Origin: Enoplolaimus lenunculus
Taxonomy: Eukaryota > Nematoda > Enoplea > Enoplida > Thoracostomopsidae
DNA: 64,000 nt
NCBI GenBank assembly: GCA_030248215.1
Contig: JASANG010003323.1
Location: 330,350-394,349, forward strand
Direction of reading: 5' to 3'
In this document: positions 56,801 to 64,000 of the stretch, piece by piece
How the letters are laid out: every line of letters starts with the position of its first letter
How positions within the stretch are numbered: the first letter of the stretch is position 1
Made by a program: the position numbers and the translations under genes
The notes under the pieces: generated by a model
What the model was told of the DNA's origin: nothing
Database searches by the model: none
The model's input: the letters and a program-made list of their open reading frames with translations, nothing else

Positions 56801-59800
56801 GGTGTGTTTGTTTTTGATCGAATAGAGTGATGTCTGAAGGTCTTGCATGCAATACTGTATTGTGAACACCGAAGAGTATCACTGTCGCGCCCATTGAAAA
56901 TTTTGTTTACCAAGCATCTACTTCTTTATAAATCGGAAGATCACCAATCTTTGAACTAAGTTGGTGATTGATTTCAATTTTAGATGTTTTTTGTGGATTT
57001 TGGCTCAAGAAATCGACGGCCCTTACTATCGCTGCGTCTTCTTGCGCGTCAATTTATGGACGATTGCATCAAAGCCCAGGCAATTCCCTGTCAGCTGAGC
57101 AATTTTGATTTGGCTTTAAACGAGGTAAGTATCAAATGCATACAACGACCTAATGTGTTCAGAAATTTACAGTTGTAAAGATGAATTGAAGAAATTAATT
57201 TTGTCTATTCTTTGCTGAGAGCCGAGAACCTTTCTCGTAGTACTGTTGGCTTATGGCGTCTTACTTTTCTGATAAGTAACGGGCGCAGAATGAAATGATA
57301 ATTTAAAATTATGATATTTTAAATAAAAAAGTTTAATTTTTACGATTTTCGTCTCCTAATTTTATGAAAGCGCAGGTAGGTACATTTTCGACTTTACCTA
57401 TGGCCATCTTTTGTCATTTAGACATAGTTTAGCGCTTAGAATGATTTTTTGTTTACAGGACAAAGAAATAGTTGAACGAATGATCAATTTTGTCATTGAC
57501 CGTGAACTATGGATGATTGTTGAATCTATTGACGAGGTACAATATAGTTCCTTTTGTGAGCATCGTTCTTAAATTATAGTATATACCTAATACTTGGCAG
57601 TAATGCTTATTATAAGCAGGCGTATAACAAAATAATAGCTATTTTTGAGAGCTATGGTGCGCTTGTGACTGATTTTGCTGACGTACTTGATGCCGTGCAA
57701 TAATCTAGTATGGTTTCTGGACGAGTAGCTAATAAAACCCATAGCGATGAGCATAGATACTATTTCAAGTTACAATTAGGTTTCTGAGAAACTGAAACGT
57801 TTCAAATTTCTAAGAATCTGAAAAGTTTCACACAAGGATTTTTCCTGTTGTAGGCAAACGTTGACTATTTTGATAAAACTGACATTTACCGGTAGTACAG
57901 TTTATTTTTGGATTTTTATAGGAGACAAAGTGTCTTGTTGTTGACATAGTATTGCTCACTGCTGAAAATGAAATGCACGTCATTGATATGCTTTTGCATA
58001 TGACATCGGACAATTTGTATCAAATCTCGAACGATTCCAGCGATAAAATTGTGTCAAAAAGCAATTTGGGGTAAGCCCAAGACTGGATCCATAGCCATTT
58101 GGCAAATTGAGCAAGAGCCTCAAACTTTATTTGTTTTTTCTAGTGTGGGATTCAGAAGTCTTCAATTCGATAGAAAATGTGTCATCGATCTTAAAAGCTG
58201 TGAAAGCGTCAAAACGGAGGATTTTTTTGATAAAAAATATGTTCTAGAAGATTTTATTTATTTATTTATTTATTTCCAATCATTAGTAGTAACTGCTATA
58301 GAATGGAGTTGAAATTGGCTTTGCTGGCCGCGGTATTTTCAAATCAAGTATTTTGTTTTCTAGGTTTGTACTGAGTAATTACAATGCATGTACGTTATTG
58401 TTCCAGACAAACTAACACAAACGAAAATTTGAGCTTGGAAAGTGGGACCAGTTCGTTTGATACCGCTCAGGTAATGATTTGTTATAACATTTAGTATGAT
58501 GTGATGGAAGATATTTGGTGGTAGAATGAGGTTGTGATTTTGATTTTGCTGCTCAGTTTGTGTTTGTTTTTCATTTCAGTCGCACGATTTTATTTTATTG
58601 CCAGATAGACAACCTGTTGTGTTTTTAATTCGATTTTTGCGTAAACTTAGTTCTGAATCAACTGTATCATGCAAATAGGTAATAGCTCTAGGCGATAATA
58701 TGTTGCTAACTAAAACTTGTTTGCACGACTGTCATGTTTTGCCGCACATTGACTTTATGGCTTACTTATTAAAGGCGTAGGCGTGGCAAACCACACTTTT
58801 GCAAAAAAATAATGATCACTTTCTGTTGATTTTTGTGACTGAGTTCTTTTCTAGGAGAATCTGTCTTTTACTCAAGAAGTCAATCAAGATAGCGAACCTG
58901 AGTGGATATCGCAATTGCGCGACAGCTGTCTAAACGGATATAGTTCAACCGATTTAATACCTGCAATGTACAACTCTATTAACCTCCAGATGTAAGTTGT
59001 GCCGCTAGCGGTAAAAATAAACAAGAAATTGGCAAAAGAACTGTCTATGTAAATGATTTTTTATCTCGATAAACGTTGTAAAAATACACGCAGCACAACG
59101 TCTCCAAGTTTGAAAGCATATCATACAGCGTACATATAACTTCTGTTGCAGCCAAAATGATTACTGTTATGGAAAATTTAATGTCATGGCGTTTAGTAAT
59201 CTGCAGTGTATAGACATAAACTAAGCATCTTAGATTAAAGTCGAAGAGCTTTGCGGCTTCTCAATAATTGTTGTATCATAACTTCAGCGTACCTAAGAGT
59301 AAACTTGGAACTGTAACGTTGTAGCCAAAATCTACAAAGTATGACAGTAAGTTTATGAAAGAAGCGATAGAAAGGTAGAAATGTATATAATAGAATTTTT
59401 TTAATTATTATTATTATTATAGGGACAAACAGTTAAAAGAAATGGAAAACCCATCGTGTGATGAAGCATTGTTTGAACAGCTTTTAAACATGCGTGAGAA
59501 GAATCAACTTGAACTACAATGTTTAAAACGTTTAATGAAAGATTTTAACTTGGAACATCAAGATCGTCAAACAGAGAGTAATAAGTTTCTTTCAGTTGTC
59601 ATCCTGTGCTGTTTCTGTTGTTACGTTGCTGTTTTTTGCTACGTTAGCCGCGTTACTGCTGGATGTTTCTAAACGAATACAGTATGCATATTTTGTGATA
59701 TGCGTTGTCTTATTTCACAACGGAAAACATACGCAACTGTCTCAATATTATTTATTAATGATTATAAAAATGTCTATTTTGTGTTAATTTGTGTTCTATT

Positions 59801-61861
59801 GTTTTAGATTTGCCTGTTCCTGGTCAAGTGCCTCCGAATTTATCAGTTCAATCAGTAAATAGTGTCGATGCAACTACATCGTCTAGTCTGAGTTGGTCAA
59901 ATGCTGATACTGCTTCATTCACAACGTCTACAACTAACGCCACTGCAAGCACATCTGCTGTACAATTATCCCCTCATAAAAATGTGGGCTCTGCTAGTAC
60001 AACTTTAAAGAATTCAAGTGCGCTAGCGAAAGGAAATCTCAATCAAATGATAGCCCCGCGTGAAGAATTTAAACGCAAAGTACAGGCGCTTGCGTGTAGT
60101 GATCCAGCAACAGAACTTAAGCTTAAAGTGCAAGATTTAGCTGCTGAACTACCAAATAACGCTGGCAATAATTTCGTCGCGTCGTCGGAAAGCAAACCTG
60201 GATCTCATTTAGTTTCTGCAAACCCAGTGCCAAGTTCTGTAAGCGTTAATTTCGTGCCCAGATGCGAAGGTAACAATCAGTTTGGTACGTCGGTTCCCAT
60301 AACAGATGCATTAAGCTTGGCAACAACCCATATGATAGAGACGAGAGAGGTTGGCAATAATGACGGTGGTGAGGAAACTGAAGCTTTGATTCAATTTTCG
60401 TCGTCTGATAGCAGTTCTTCTCCGCTAATTCGTCTTAGCAGCCCGGTAGGCAAAGACGTTTGTTCAACTTTAAAACAAGATGGTGGCAGCAGTAGCGGTG
60501 GTAGTAGCAGTTATCGGAAAGGGATGCCGATCGTATCAACCACTGAGAAAATGCCGAATGCGAATGAGAATAGAGGTAAAGCCGAAAGTGGTGAACGAAA
60601 ACTTGCTTTTCAGCAGCAAATAATTGCCGCTGCAACTGGGTTACGCGCAGATGCTCCTTATCGAAGCACGTCGGACAACACAAGTTTTTCATGTATTGCC
60701 AACGAGAAATGGTCAACAGTTACCGAAGACGATTGTGCAGTTGAAGAAATCAGTTCTAAACTTTTGAATCTTAATGCTGGGACGGAAATCGGGTCAGAGT
60801 GTAGACGCGAAGGTTTGACGACAGTTTCAAAGGACCTTGGGAACATTTTGACTCAGTCGTATGGTGTTCCGAAACCGTTACCCGCGAGCTCACCGGAAAG
60901 TATTGATGACGATTTAGACGCCGTGCTTGCAGACGCTTTACTCAAAGAACAAGGCGTACAGCAAGAAAACGAAGTACGAAAACAGATATCTACACAACAG
61001 TTGTCAAATGGTGTAGCAGTTGTGGCTGATAATGATAAAAATTCTATTCCGTCATCTGCCGTTCATAGTACTCGTCAGTCTGCTAACGTACTGAATGCTT
61101 CGTCAGAAATTAGTGTTGACGGTGTGATTGATTGCACAACAGCAAAGAAAGCCAGCGATAGTATGGGTTCATTAAATGGTTTTAACTCTGGTCAAGTAAT
61201 TTCTGGAACGAACAATTTTACAGCACAGTGTACGGTAGCTCCAGTTGTGGGGCTTCATGGTACGTCATCGACGTCAAATTTCATATCGCAAAATATTGGG
61301 ACCTCTGTTGCTTCATCCCCACAAGCGAACGTTGGTACTAGTGTAAATATGGGAAATAGGCAACAGCTGGCTCCGGCGAAACCAGTCCAGATGTATCCGA
61401 ATGTAATGTCACCGATGACAACGCACGCTAATTTGCTTGGACTAACGAACATAAACAATTACGGAGCAGTTCAAGCGGAGTTAGTTGGACAAAACGTTTC
61501 CGGGGTTGCACAACTACAACAACCAGGATTTGTGCCATTAATGAATCCTAATCAGGTACAACTGGTTCAAAATGCTCTTCAGTCAACAACGTCGACCGCT
61601 GTTGTGGATCCACCCCAACATATTGGGGGTCAACAACATCACCTTCATCATACGACAGTTGTTTATCAACCAGTGTACGTGCCAGTACCTGTACCGGCGC
61701 CTCTTCTACGCCAAGCGATGCCCCAACAAAATCAGCTAATAATATGCAATGCTCCGAATTTTCAGCGCACAGCTGCTCATGTTAATGATCTATCAGCACA
61801 ACAATATATCACTGGTACTTCAATCGCAGGTGGTATTGCATCTGTGCCGACGAGTTTTTAA
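44781..61861 (+). CDS. Multi-LOTUS, single-Tudor protein (TDRD5/TDRD7-like), about 21 coding exons
   Basis: Exons join by phase to about 2,121 codons (2,151 with two optional in-frame segments). In order: LOTUS 1 (exons 1-2), a long linker with LOTUS 2 (exon 3), an acidic stretch (exon 4), LOTUS 3 and 4 (exon 5), LOTUS 5 (exons 6-7), LOTUS 6 (exons 8 and 10), probable LOTUS 7 (exons 11-13), an extended Tudor domain (exons 14-18), linkers, and a Ser/Thr/Asn/Gln-rich tail of about 685 residues (exon 23). LOTUS (OST-HTH) domains bind Vasa-type helicases or RNA; Tudor domains bind methylated arginines of Piwi-class proteins; TDRD5/7 and nematode LOTUS-Tudor proteins act in germ granules. The calls rest on pattern: a leading helix, G-(I/L/M)-x3-x-F/V, hydrophobic-x-(Y/F)G, and a terminal xP-D/F strand. 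Known family members have about three LOTUS modules, so six or seven is unusual. Modules 6 and 7 are the least certain. Confidence 0.8.
44920..45295 (+). repeat. Imperfect tandem duplication in intron 1
   Basis: TAAATTGGGATTTTCAAGAT and TAAATTAGGACTTTTTGCAA are followed by similar ATTTCAYTAATTATTA and GCAAT-rich sequence, about 190 bp apart. Confidence 0.5.
45856..45906 (+). repeat. Direct duplication of a 25-bp word
   Basis: TCAGGTTCGACACAAAACTT plus ATGCG occurs twice in tandem. Confidence 0.85.
45925..46327. mobile_element. Family F element in intron 1
   Basis: AAGGTGCCGCCGGAATTCCG and ATAATCCGGAGCCGCTTTGC then ACCCT are inverted ends, with CCGATTCCGATTGCAC arms. The 115-aa frame inside is a shadow. 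A tRNA-like head (GCTGAGCGGTAGCGCGCTGG) follows at 46326-46390. Confidence 0.65.
46326..46392 (+). repeat. tRNA-like relic
   Basis: GCTGAGCGGTAGCGCGCTGG looks like a D-arm and A box, then GCCTGATAATCATAAG like an anticodon arm. The T arm is wrong (no GTTCGA), so it is a relic or SINE head. Confidence 0.35.
46468..46639 (+). CDS. LOTUS-Tudor exon 2: second half of LOTUS 1
   Basis: After ATATTTCAG, the phase-2 join gives K-DLNGIPIRYKQYGYNSLE-ELLYAMSDTVLI, a canonical LOTUS second half with YG and a final D-x-V strand. It ends in phase 0 at GTTTGA. Confidence 0.8.
47244..48899 (+). CDS. LOTUS-Tudor exon 3: linker, LOTUS 2, acidic and Ser/Thr-rich region
   Basis: The true exon begins at 47244 after TTGCTTTTAG and ends at a consensus GTAAGT; 552 codons. 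The first 70 are basic (RPRHPG, SNRRAAV, RNHQRIRSYAANRIGR patterns). LOTUS 2 lies about 165 codons in (SSAELKRNIRSLF to LLKSMPFLACEP). The rest is Ser/Thr-rich with acidic patches and is probably disordered. Confidence 0.85.
49377..49505 (+). CDS. LOTUS-Tudor exon 4: acidic linker
   Basis: 43 codons, phase 0 on both sides, after GTTTTAG. It encodes SEITDEEIEEFNFDADEVD, a strongly acidic stretch before LOTUS 3. Confidence 0.75.
49960..50499 (+). CDS. LOTUS-Tudor exon 5: LOTUS 3 and LOTUS 4
   Basis: After TTGTTTCAG, 180 codons in phase 0. LOTUS 3 runs from VAKLIRRYPNGIDMRTFAEH to MIDTVLPFETRSGDMILFP. LOTUS 4 runs from LREKMTCVLKTIRGTPDVKI through FGRPLKPSDYGF to RSAPDLVEVFID. These are the clearest LOTUS modules of the protein. 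It ends at a consensus GTAAGT. Confidence 0.88.
50521..51721 (+). repeat. Left arm of 1.2 kb inverted repeat, includes exon 6
   Basis: Near-identical to the reverse complement of 53798-55004. It begins 21 nt after the exon 5 donor (AATGACGGACGGGATATTTG) and ends 20 nt before exon 7 (GTGGAGAAGCCAGAT). Inside are two G/C-runs of GGCGAATTTTSGCCGCCCCC type, the AT-rich middle and coding exon 6. Frames inside both arms (MGTLANQVK, MSTQRNIKSH) are carried by the repeat. Confidence 0.93.
50812..50868 (+). CDS. LOTUS-Tudor exon 6: first half of LOTUS 5
   Basis: After GACGTTTTAG, 19 codons in phase 0 (LLSRHEQGLTQKQFVLEYQ) before GTAACC. The peptide has the LOTUS helix-turn (HEQGLTQKQF). It lies within the left arm; its antisense copy is at about 54656-54712. 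Confidence 0.75.
51741..51894 (+). CDS. LOTUS-Tudor exon 7: second half of LOTUS 5
   Basis: After TGATTTTTAG, phase 0: NLYSQNIPPLNNLGCTTVLE then LCSVFPDFIVFCIDD. Ends in phase 1 at GTATGC. Confidence 0.8.
52384..52493 (+). CDS. LOTUS-Tudor exon 8: first half of LOTUS 6
   Basis: After TTGTTTGCAG, phase 1: SSDLLQLRHILTSYGRTVIA then VEDIPDFFM. Ends in phase 0 at GTATGT. 52224-52270 upstream holds a C-rich family E-like remnant. Confidence 0.7.
52945..52980 (+). CDS. Optional 12-codon exon 9
   Basis: TATTCTTAG precedes EFVDLSASSSVS, with a GTAATA donor; 36 nt in phase 0, so inclusion keeps the frame. A longer form to 53012 has a better-looking GTAAAT donor but would join exon 10 at a stop codon. 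Skipping exon 9 gives a more regular LOTUS 6 (DFFM joined to KTFGCEI). Confidence 0.35.
53365..53464 (+). CDS. LOTUS-Tudor exon 10: second half of LOTUS 6
   Basis: After GCTACTTCAG, phase 0: KTFGCEICIHSDDLCERICA then LAPKYFTLKADSD. It ends in phase 1 at GTACGT. It aligns with the second half of LOTUS 3 and 4. Confidence 0.7.
53557..53771 (+). CDS. LOTUS-Tudor exons 11-12: first half of probable LOTUS 7
   Basis: After CAGTTCAG, phase 1: APAVIRLFKILLLTSVVQVW then DVAVISSYI. The frame is open to 53771 (GQYQ, donor GTTGTT). A 54-nt segment, 53644-53697 (GTCGTG to TTTGTAG), can be removed as an intron without changing frame, and its removal gives the better LOTUS fit (SSYIRRLTAEVVMDDYG). Confidence 0.6.
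53798..55004 (-). repeat. Right arm of 1.2 kb inverted repeat, with antisense exon 6
   Basis: Begins ATCTGGCTTCTCCAC, 26 nt after the exon 12 donor, and ends ATCCCGTCCGTCATT-like sequence. Small length differences from the left arm lie mainly in the G-runs. The antisense copy of exon 6 (about 54656-54712) appears intact, including its flanking splice signals in reverse. Confidence 0.93.
55005..55155. repeat. Extra partial copy of the arm's G-rich segment
   Basis: TTGGCTTAGAAAAGTCCTGG, GGCGGCCGAAAATTCGCC and CTGTGGAGAAGCCAG match the G-rich part of the arms, and this copy abuts the right arm directly. The end GTGGAGAAGCCAG is shared by all three, so it may be the true end of a mobile element inside the arms. 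Confidence 0.7.
55385..55528 (+). CDS. LOTUS-Tudor exon 13
   Basis: After TTTTGTATAG, phase 0 on both sides, 48 codons: FFVDLVFKPDYNYAVRFGED then FEYESFEYALDKLPS. The first residues complete LOTUS 7; the rest is an acidic linker. Consensus-like GTAAGA donor. Confidence 0.7.
56095..56186 (+). CDS. LOTUS-Tudor exon 14: start of the extended Tudor domain
   Basis: After ACATTGCAG, phase 0: GYVSHISTPSAFYVQKKSDS then TLLVELHEQL. The pattern V-x-H-I-x-S/T-P-S-x-FY marks the N-terminal part of extended Tudor domains. Ends in phase 2 at GTATTA. Confidence 0.82.
56639..56801 (+). CDS. LOTUS-Tudor exon 15: Tudor core, first half
   Basis: After ATTGTTTCAG: EFYNGIETLEPDGIWSVPAE, then GLVCACEYSGSGDWHRAIVK with the typical D/G-x-W-x-RA-x-V strand. 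Phase 0 at GTGTGT. Just upstream, 56450-56560 shows CGAGTATATGGAGCCGCAAG words like the 53-bp array of the tetraspan gene. Confidence 0.88.
56984..57124 (+). CDS. LOTUS-Tudor exon 16: Tudor core, second half
   Basis: After CAATTTTAG: MFFVDFGSRNRRPLLSLRLL then ARQF, and KAQAIPCQLSNFD, the usual Q-A-I-x-C-x-L of the extended domain. The common VDYGN is VDFGS here. Consensus GTAAGT donor. Confidence 0.9.
57459..57536 (+). CDS. LOTUS-Tudor exon 17: end of the extended Tudor domain
   Basis: After GTTTACAG: DKEIVERMINFVIDRELWMI then VESIDE, 26 codons, phase 0 both sides. Confidence 0.8.
57922..58070 (+). CDS. LOTUS-Tudor exon 18
   Basis: After TTTTTATAG, phase 0: TKCLVVDIVLLTAENEMHVI then DMLLHMTSDNLYQIS, the last SN-like strands of the extended Tudor domain. 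Ends in phase 2 before GTAAGC. Confidence 0.8.
58407..58470 (+). CDS. LOTUS-Tudor exon 19
   Basis: After TTGTTCCAG, phase 2: QTNTNENLSLESGTSSFDTA, a polar linker. Phase 0 end at GTAATG. Confidence 0.65.
58580..58678 (+). CDS. Possible alternative last exon
   Basis: A strong TTTTTCATTTCAG acceptor in phase 0 opens 32 codons (SHDFILLPDRQ onward) and TAG. If used after exon 19 it would end the protein after the Tudor domain without the long tail. Exon 19 also joins exon 21 in phase 0, so it can be skipped. Confidence 0.3.
   Translation, partial: SHDFILLPDRQPVVFLIRFLRKLSSESTVSCK
58855..58991 (+). CDS. LOTUS-Tudor exon 21
   Basis: After TTCTTTTCTAG, phase 0: ENLSFTQEVNQDSEPEWISQ then LRDSCLNGYSSTDLIPAMYN. 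Ends in phase 2 at GTAAGT. Confidence 0.7.
59423..59577 (+). CDS. LOTUS-Tudor exon 22: short predicted coiled coil
   Basis: After TTATTATTATAG, phase 2: DKQLKEMENPSCDEALFEQL then LNMREKNQLELQCLKRLMKD, heptad-like and charged. Ends in phase 1 at GTAATA. Confidence 0.72.
59808..61861 (+). CDS. LOTUS-Tudor exon 23: long low-complexity tail and stop
   Basis: Starts at 59808 after TTGTTTTAG in phase 1 and runs to TAA at 61859-61861, about 684 codons. It is rich in Ser, Thr, Asn, Gln and Val with few aromatic residues. It includes an SSSGGSSSYRKG patch, an LADALLKEQGVQQENEVRK helix and a proline-rich VYVPVPVPAPLL near the end. Such tails suit condensate-forming germ-granule proteins (inference). 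Confidence 0.85.
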
Positions 61862-61867
61862 TTCGTT

Positions 61868-61873
61868 AATAAA
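61868..61873 (+). terminator. Poly(A) signal of the LOTUS-Tudor gene
   Basis: AATAAA lies seven bases after the stop codon, which would give a very short 3' UTR. A GT/T-rich stretch follows. Confidence 0.7.
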
Positions 61874-62084
61874 AAGTTGTTGTTTTAAAAGTCAGCGTTT
61901 TATTATTAATCAGTAACTCATGTGGCAGTTGAATACTTGTTTGTCAGTTTAGCTTAAAACGTACGAGCCTGTATTCTGTTTAGTAGTTTGTATCTTAATA
62001 TTGCTATGTTTTGACGACAATCTGTATTAATTTTGTTGCTGAACAATATTAATCGTTTTCGTAATATTTTTTGTGCATCATGCT

Positions 62085-62420
62085 ACTAGGGTAAGGATGG
62101 GAGTTACTGTCTCGGCAAATCTCCGTATTTGGTAGCTCTCGGCCTCGCTTTTTGAGTCGAGGTGATTTGGAACCGAGACCCGAAATCGAGGATTCAGCAA
62201 ATGTATGACGGTATTGTTGAAGTAAGTGATGGCTGATGAAAATTTTTTTCTGCGAAATTATGTAATTTCATAAATACGCAATAATTACAAGCAGATATTC
62301 TGATAAAACACAAAAACTATAAAAAACACGAAAACGAAAAACTACGAAATGAACAAAAGTTGACCGAGACCGAGACTTTTTGGTCTCTGTTTTTAACCGA
62401 GACAACCCGTCCCTGCACTA
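62085..62420. mobile_element. Family K element (GAGACC foldback)
   Basis: CTACTAGGGTAAGGATGGGA at the left roughly mirrors CCCGTCCCTGCACTAGG at the right, with CTCTCGGCCTCGC and ACCGAGACCGAGAC arms. Non-coding. Confidence 0.55.
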
Positions 62421-62868
62421 GGTTCATATTTTTAAAAGGTACATCACCTACAACTAACTTTGCATTTTTTATTAATATTGTGTAATGTTTTCCATCGTTG
62501 AGCATTTTCTTCAATTATTGTCAAAATGCTTGATGGTAGATGCATTTACTATAGTTTGACTCTTTGAAAAACTATTGCTGGCTAGTAAATATATACACAT
62601 AGATGTTAATGAAAAATGCACTCATACAAATAAAGCCGGATTGTCTGAAACGTGCTATACGGATACGAAAAATAACCTCAGATTCAGTTTGGCGAATATT
62701 ATTTCAAACGTAGCCAACTACTTGGGCTGGTGTATTATTGAGCGTTTGTTATTGATATTTTATTTCATTTAATATGTGTTATATTTCGTATATGGTGACA
62801 ATTTGTTGGCCTTAGTCTACGCTAAACAATTTAGCCAGATCAGCAGTCACTAAAAGTAATGTTTAGAG

Positions 62869-63204
62869 AATTTCGATACAATTGTATGTAATGTTTTGCG
62901 AATTCAATTAGCTGACAGAGCATACCGGTATAGGAAAACGATAATGCGGACGGCAACAGAGACTACTTCTAGAACACAACAGACTACTTCTAGAACACAA
63001 CATAAGGAATTTAGAGCAACACAAACAACAACTAAGAATTTCGATACAATTGTATGTAATGTTTTGCGAATTCAATTAGCTGACAGAGCATACCGGTATA
63101 GGAAAACGATAATGCGGACGGCAACAGAGACTACTTCTAGAACACAACAGACTACTTCTAGAACACAACATAAGGAATTTAGAGCAACACAAACAACAAC
63201 TAAG
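62869..63204 (+). repeat. Exact 168-bp tandem duplication
   Basis: Two copies from GAATTTCGATACAATTGT to AACAACAACTAAG, steps of 168 bp (56 codons), with no visible difference. Each copy also holds ACTACTTCTAGAACACAACA twice (21-bp period). A 103-aa frame covers it because 168 is a multiple of three; I do not take it as a gene. Confidence 0.92.
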
Positions 63205-64000
63205 TAAGTCTAAGCAAATATCGAATGACGTAGTGGAAGTGGATCTGGGTAACGACCAATCAGAATCGTTTATCCTTTTACTGAATGTTAGTTTGGAATT
63301 ACACAGTTATACTTTACCAACCACAGAACGCAGCCAGAATACTTCTTGTGAAAGTTACTTGTTTTGCTTCCCCATATATGCCGAACCTAAGCATCTGCCT
63401 GACTATAAAGCTTACGCCGAAACCTAGGCATGTGATTATGTAATATAAACATTGTTGTAGAGGCCGTTCGCGTTCCGTTAATTTAACGCTATAGTGTGAT
63501 GGAGTAAGCGAACAAGTACATAGCTCATAAAATGTTTGCCATATGATGCTAATATGGGTGAAATAGTAAACCATTAATTTGTGTTAATTGCAATATTAAA
63601 AAATGCTGTAAGAGGTTTTTAAGCCTAACTGTTATTGGGTACTTTACAAGTCTAGAAATCTGCTTCAAAAAACTGACTACACGCTCAATACCGTCTCATA
63701 AAAATGCTTGCCTAATAGGGTATTTAGGATACAAATAGTCATTTAACGCCCTCTCACATGAATATTTTATATTTCGTATAAGCAGTGCCGGAAAGAAAGG
63801 GATGAGATATTCCTCCAAACTTCTGGGTGGTTCCCAATCGCAGAGGAGGATCAAGGTTTTTCGGCGGAAGCTCCGAGATTGAATGAACTATCATATCCCG
63901 GAGTTTATCTATGAGGATGAGGAAGCCCTCCTAAAAATGGCAATTTATCAAAAGTTGTAAAACGTTAGACCTTAGTAATAAGCCATGCTTCAGTAATGCG
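63205..64000. other. Tail of the window, no supported feature
   Basis: Only short frames without protein character, no family end and no clear splice-bounded exon. A gene starting beyond the window cannot be excluded. Confidence 0.5.

Overview
The window looks like one contig of a repeat-rich, AT-rich animal genome, most likely a nematode. The main reason is the short motif TTAGGC, the telomere repeat of nematodes. It occurs in about twenty interspersed blocks and in one roughly 300-bp array at 33.4 kb. Both genes I could build also have nematode-like acceptors (T-rich tract then CAG or TAG). The species cannot be fixed from sequence. I see no rRNA, CRISPR array, bacterial operon or viral gene.

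Layout. 1-25 kb: gene-poor, made of short non-autonomous elements, many palindromic and some nested, plus microsatellites and one weak minus-strand exon candidate. 25.1-25.9 kb: a 22-bp minisatellite. 26.0-32.5 kb: a six-exon plus-strand gene for a 251-aa four-span membrane protein, MARVEL-like by topology, with introns holding transposable elements, a 53-bp repeat array and a 37-bp satellite of exactly 24 copies. 32.5-35.3 kb: more small elements and the telomere-like array. 35.3-42.3 kb: a macrosatellite of four 1.63-1.65 kb units plus a partial fifth. Each unit carries a block of motifs shaped like E2F sites spaced four bases from TTTGAA. 44.8-61.9 kb: a plus-strand gene of about 21 coding exons for a protein of about 2,120-2,150 aa with a series of LOTUS (OST-HTH) modules, one extended Tudor domain and a long low-complexity tail. 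It resembles the TDRD5/TDRD7 family of germ-granule proteins. 61.9-64 kb: small repeats only.

The most interesting feature is inside the LOTUS-Tudor gene. Two arms of about 1.2 kb (50521-51721 and 53798-55004) form a near-perfect inverted repeat around exons 7-12. The left arm contains coding exon 6 and the right arm carries an antisense copy of it. The pre-mRNA could fold into a long double-stranded hairpin. Skipping the whole region would keep the reading frame, and exons 7-12 are placed as in loci that make circular RNA.

Both gene models were joined by eye, using reading-frame phase across GT-AG introns and fit to domain patterns. No alignment, domain search or transcript was available. 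Repeat family letters (A-L) are local labels for this window.
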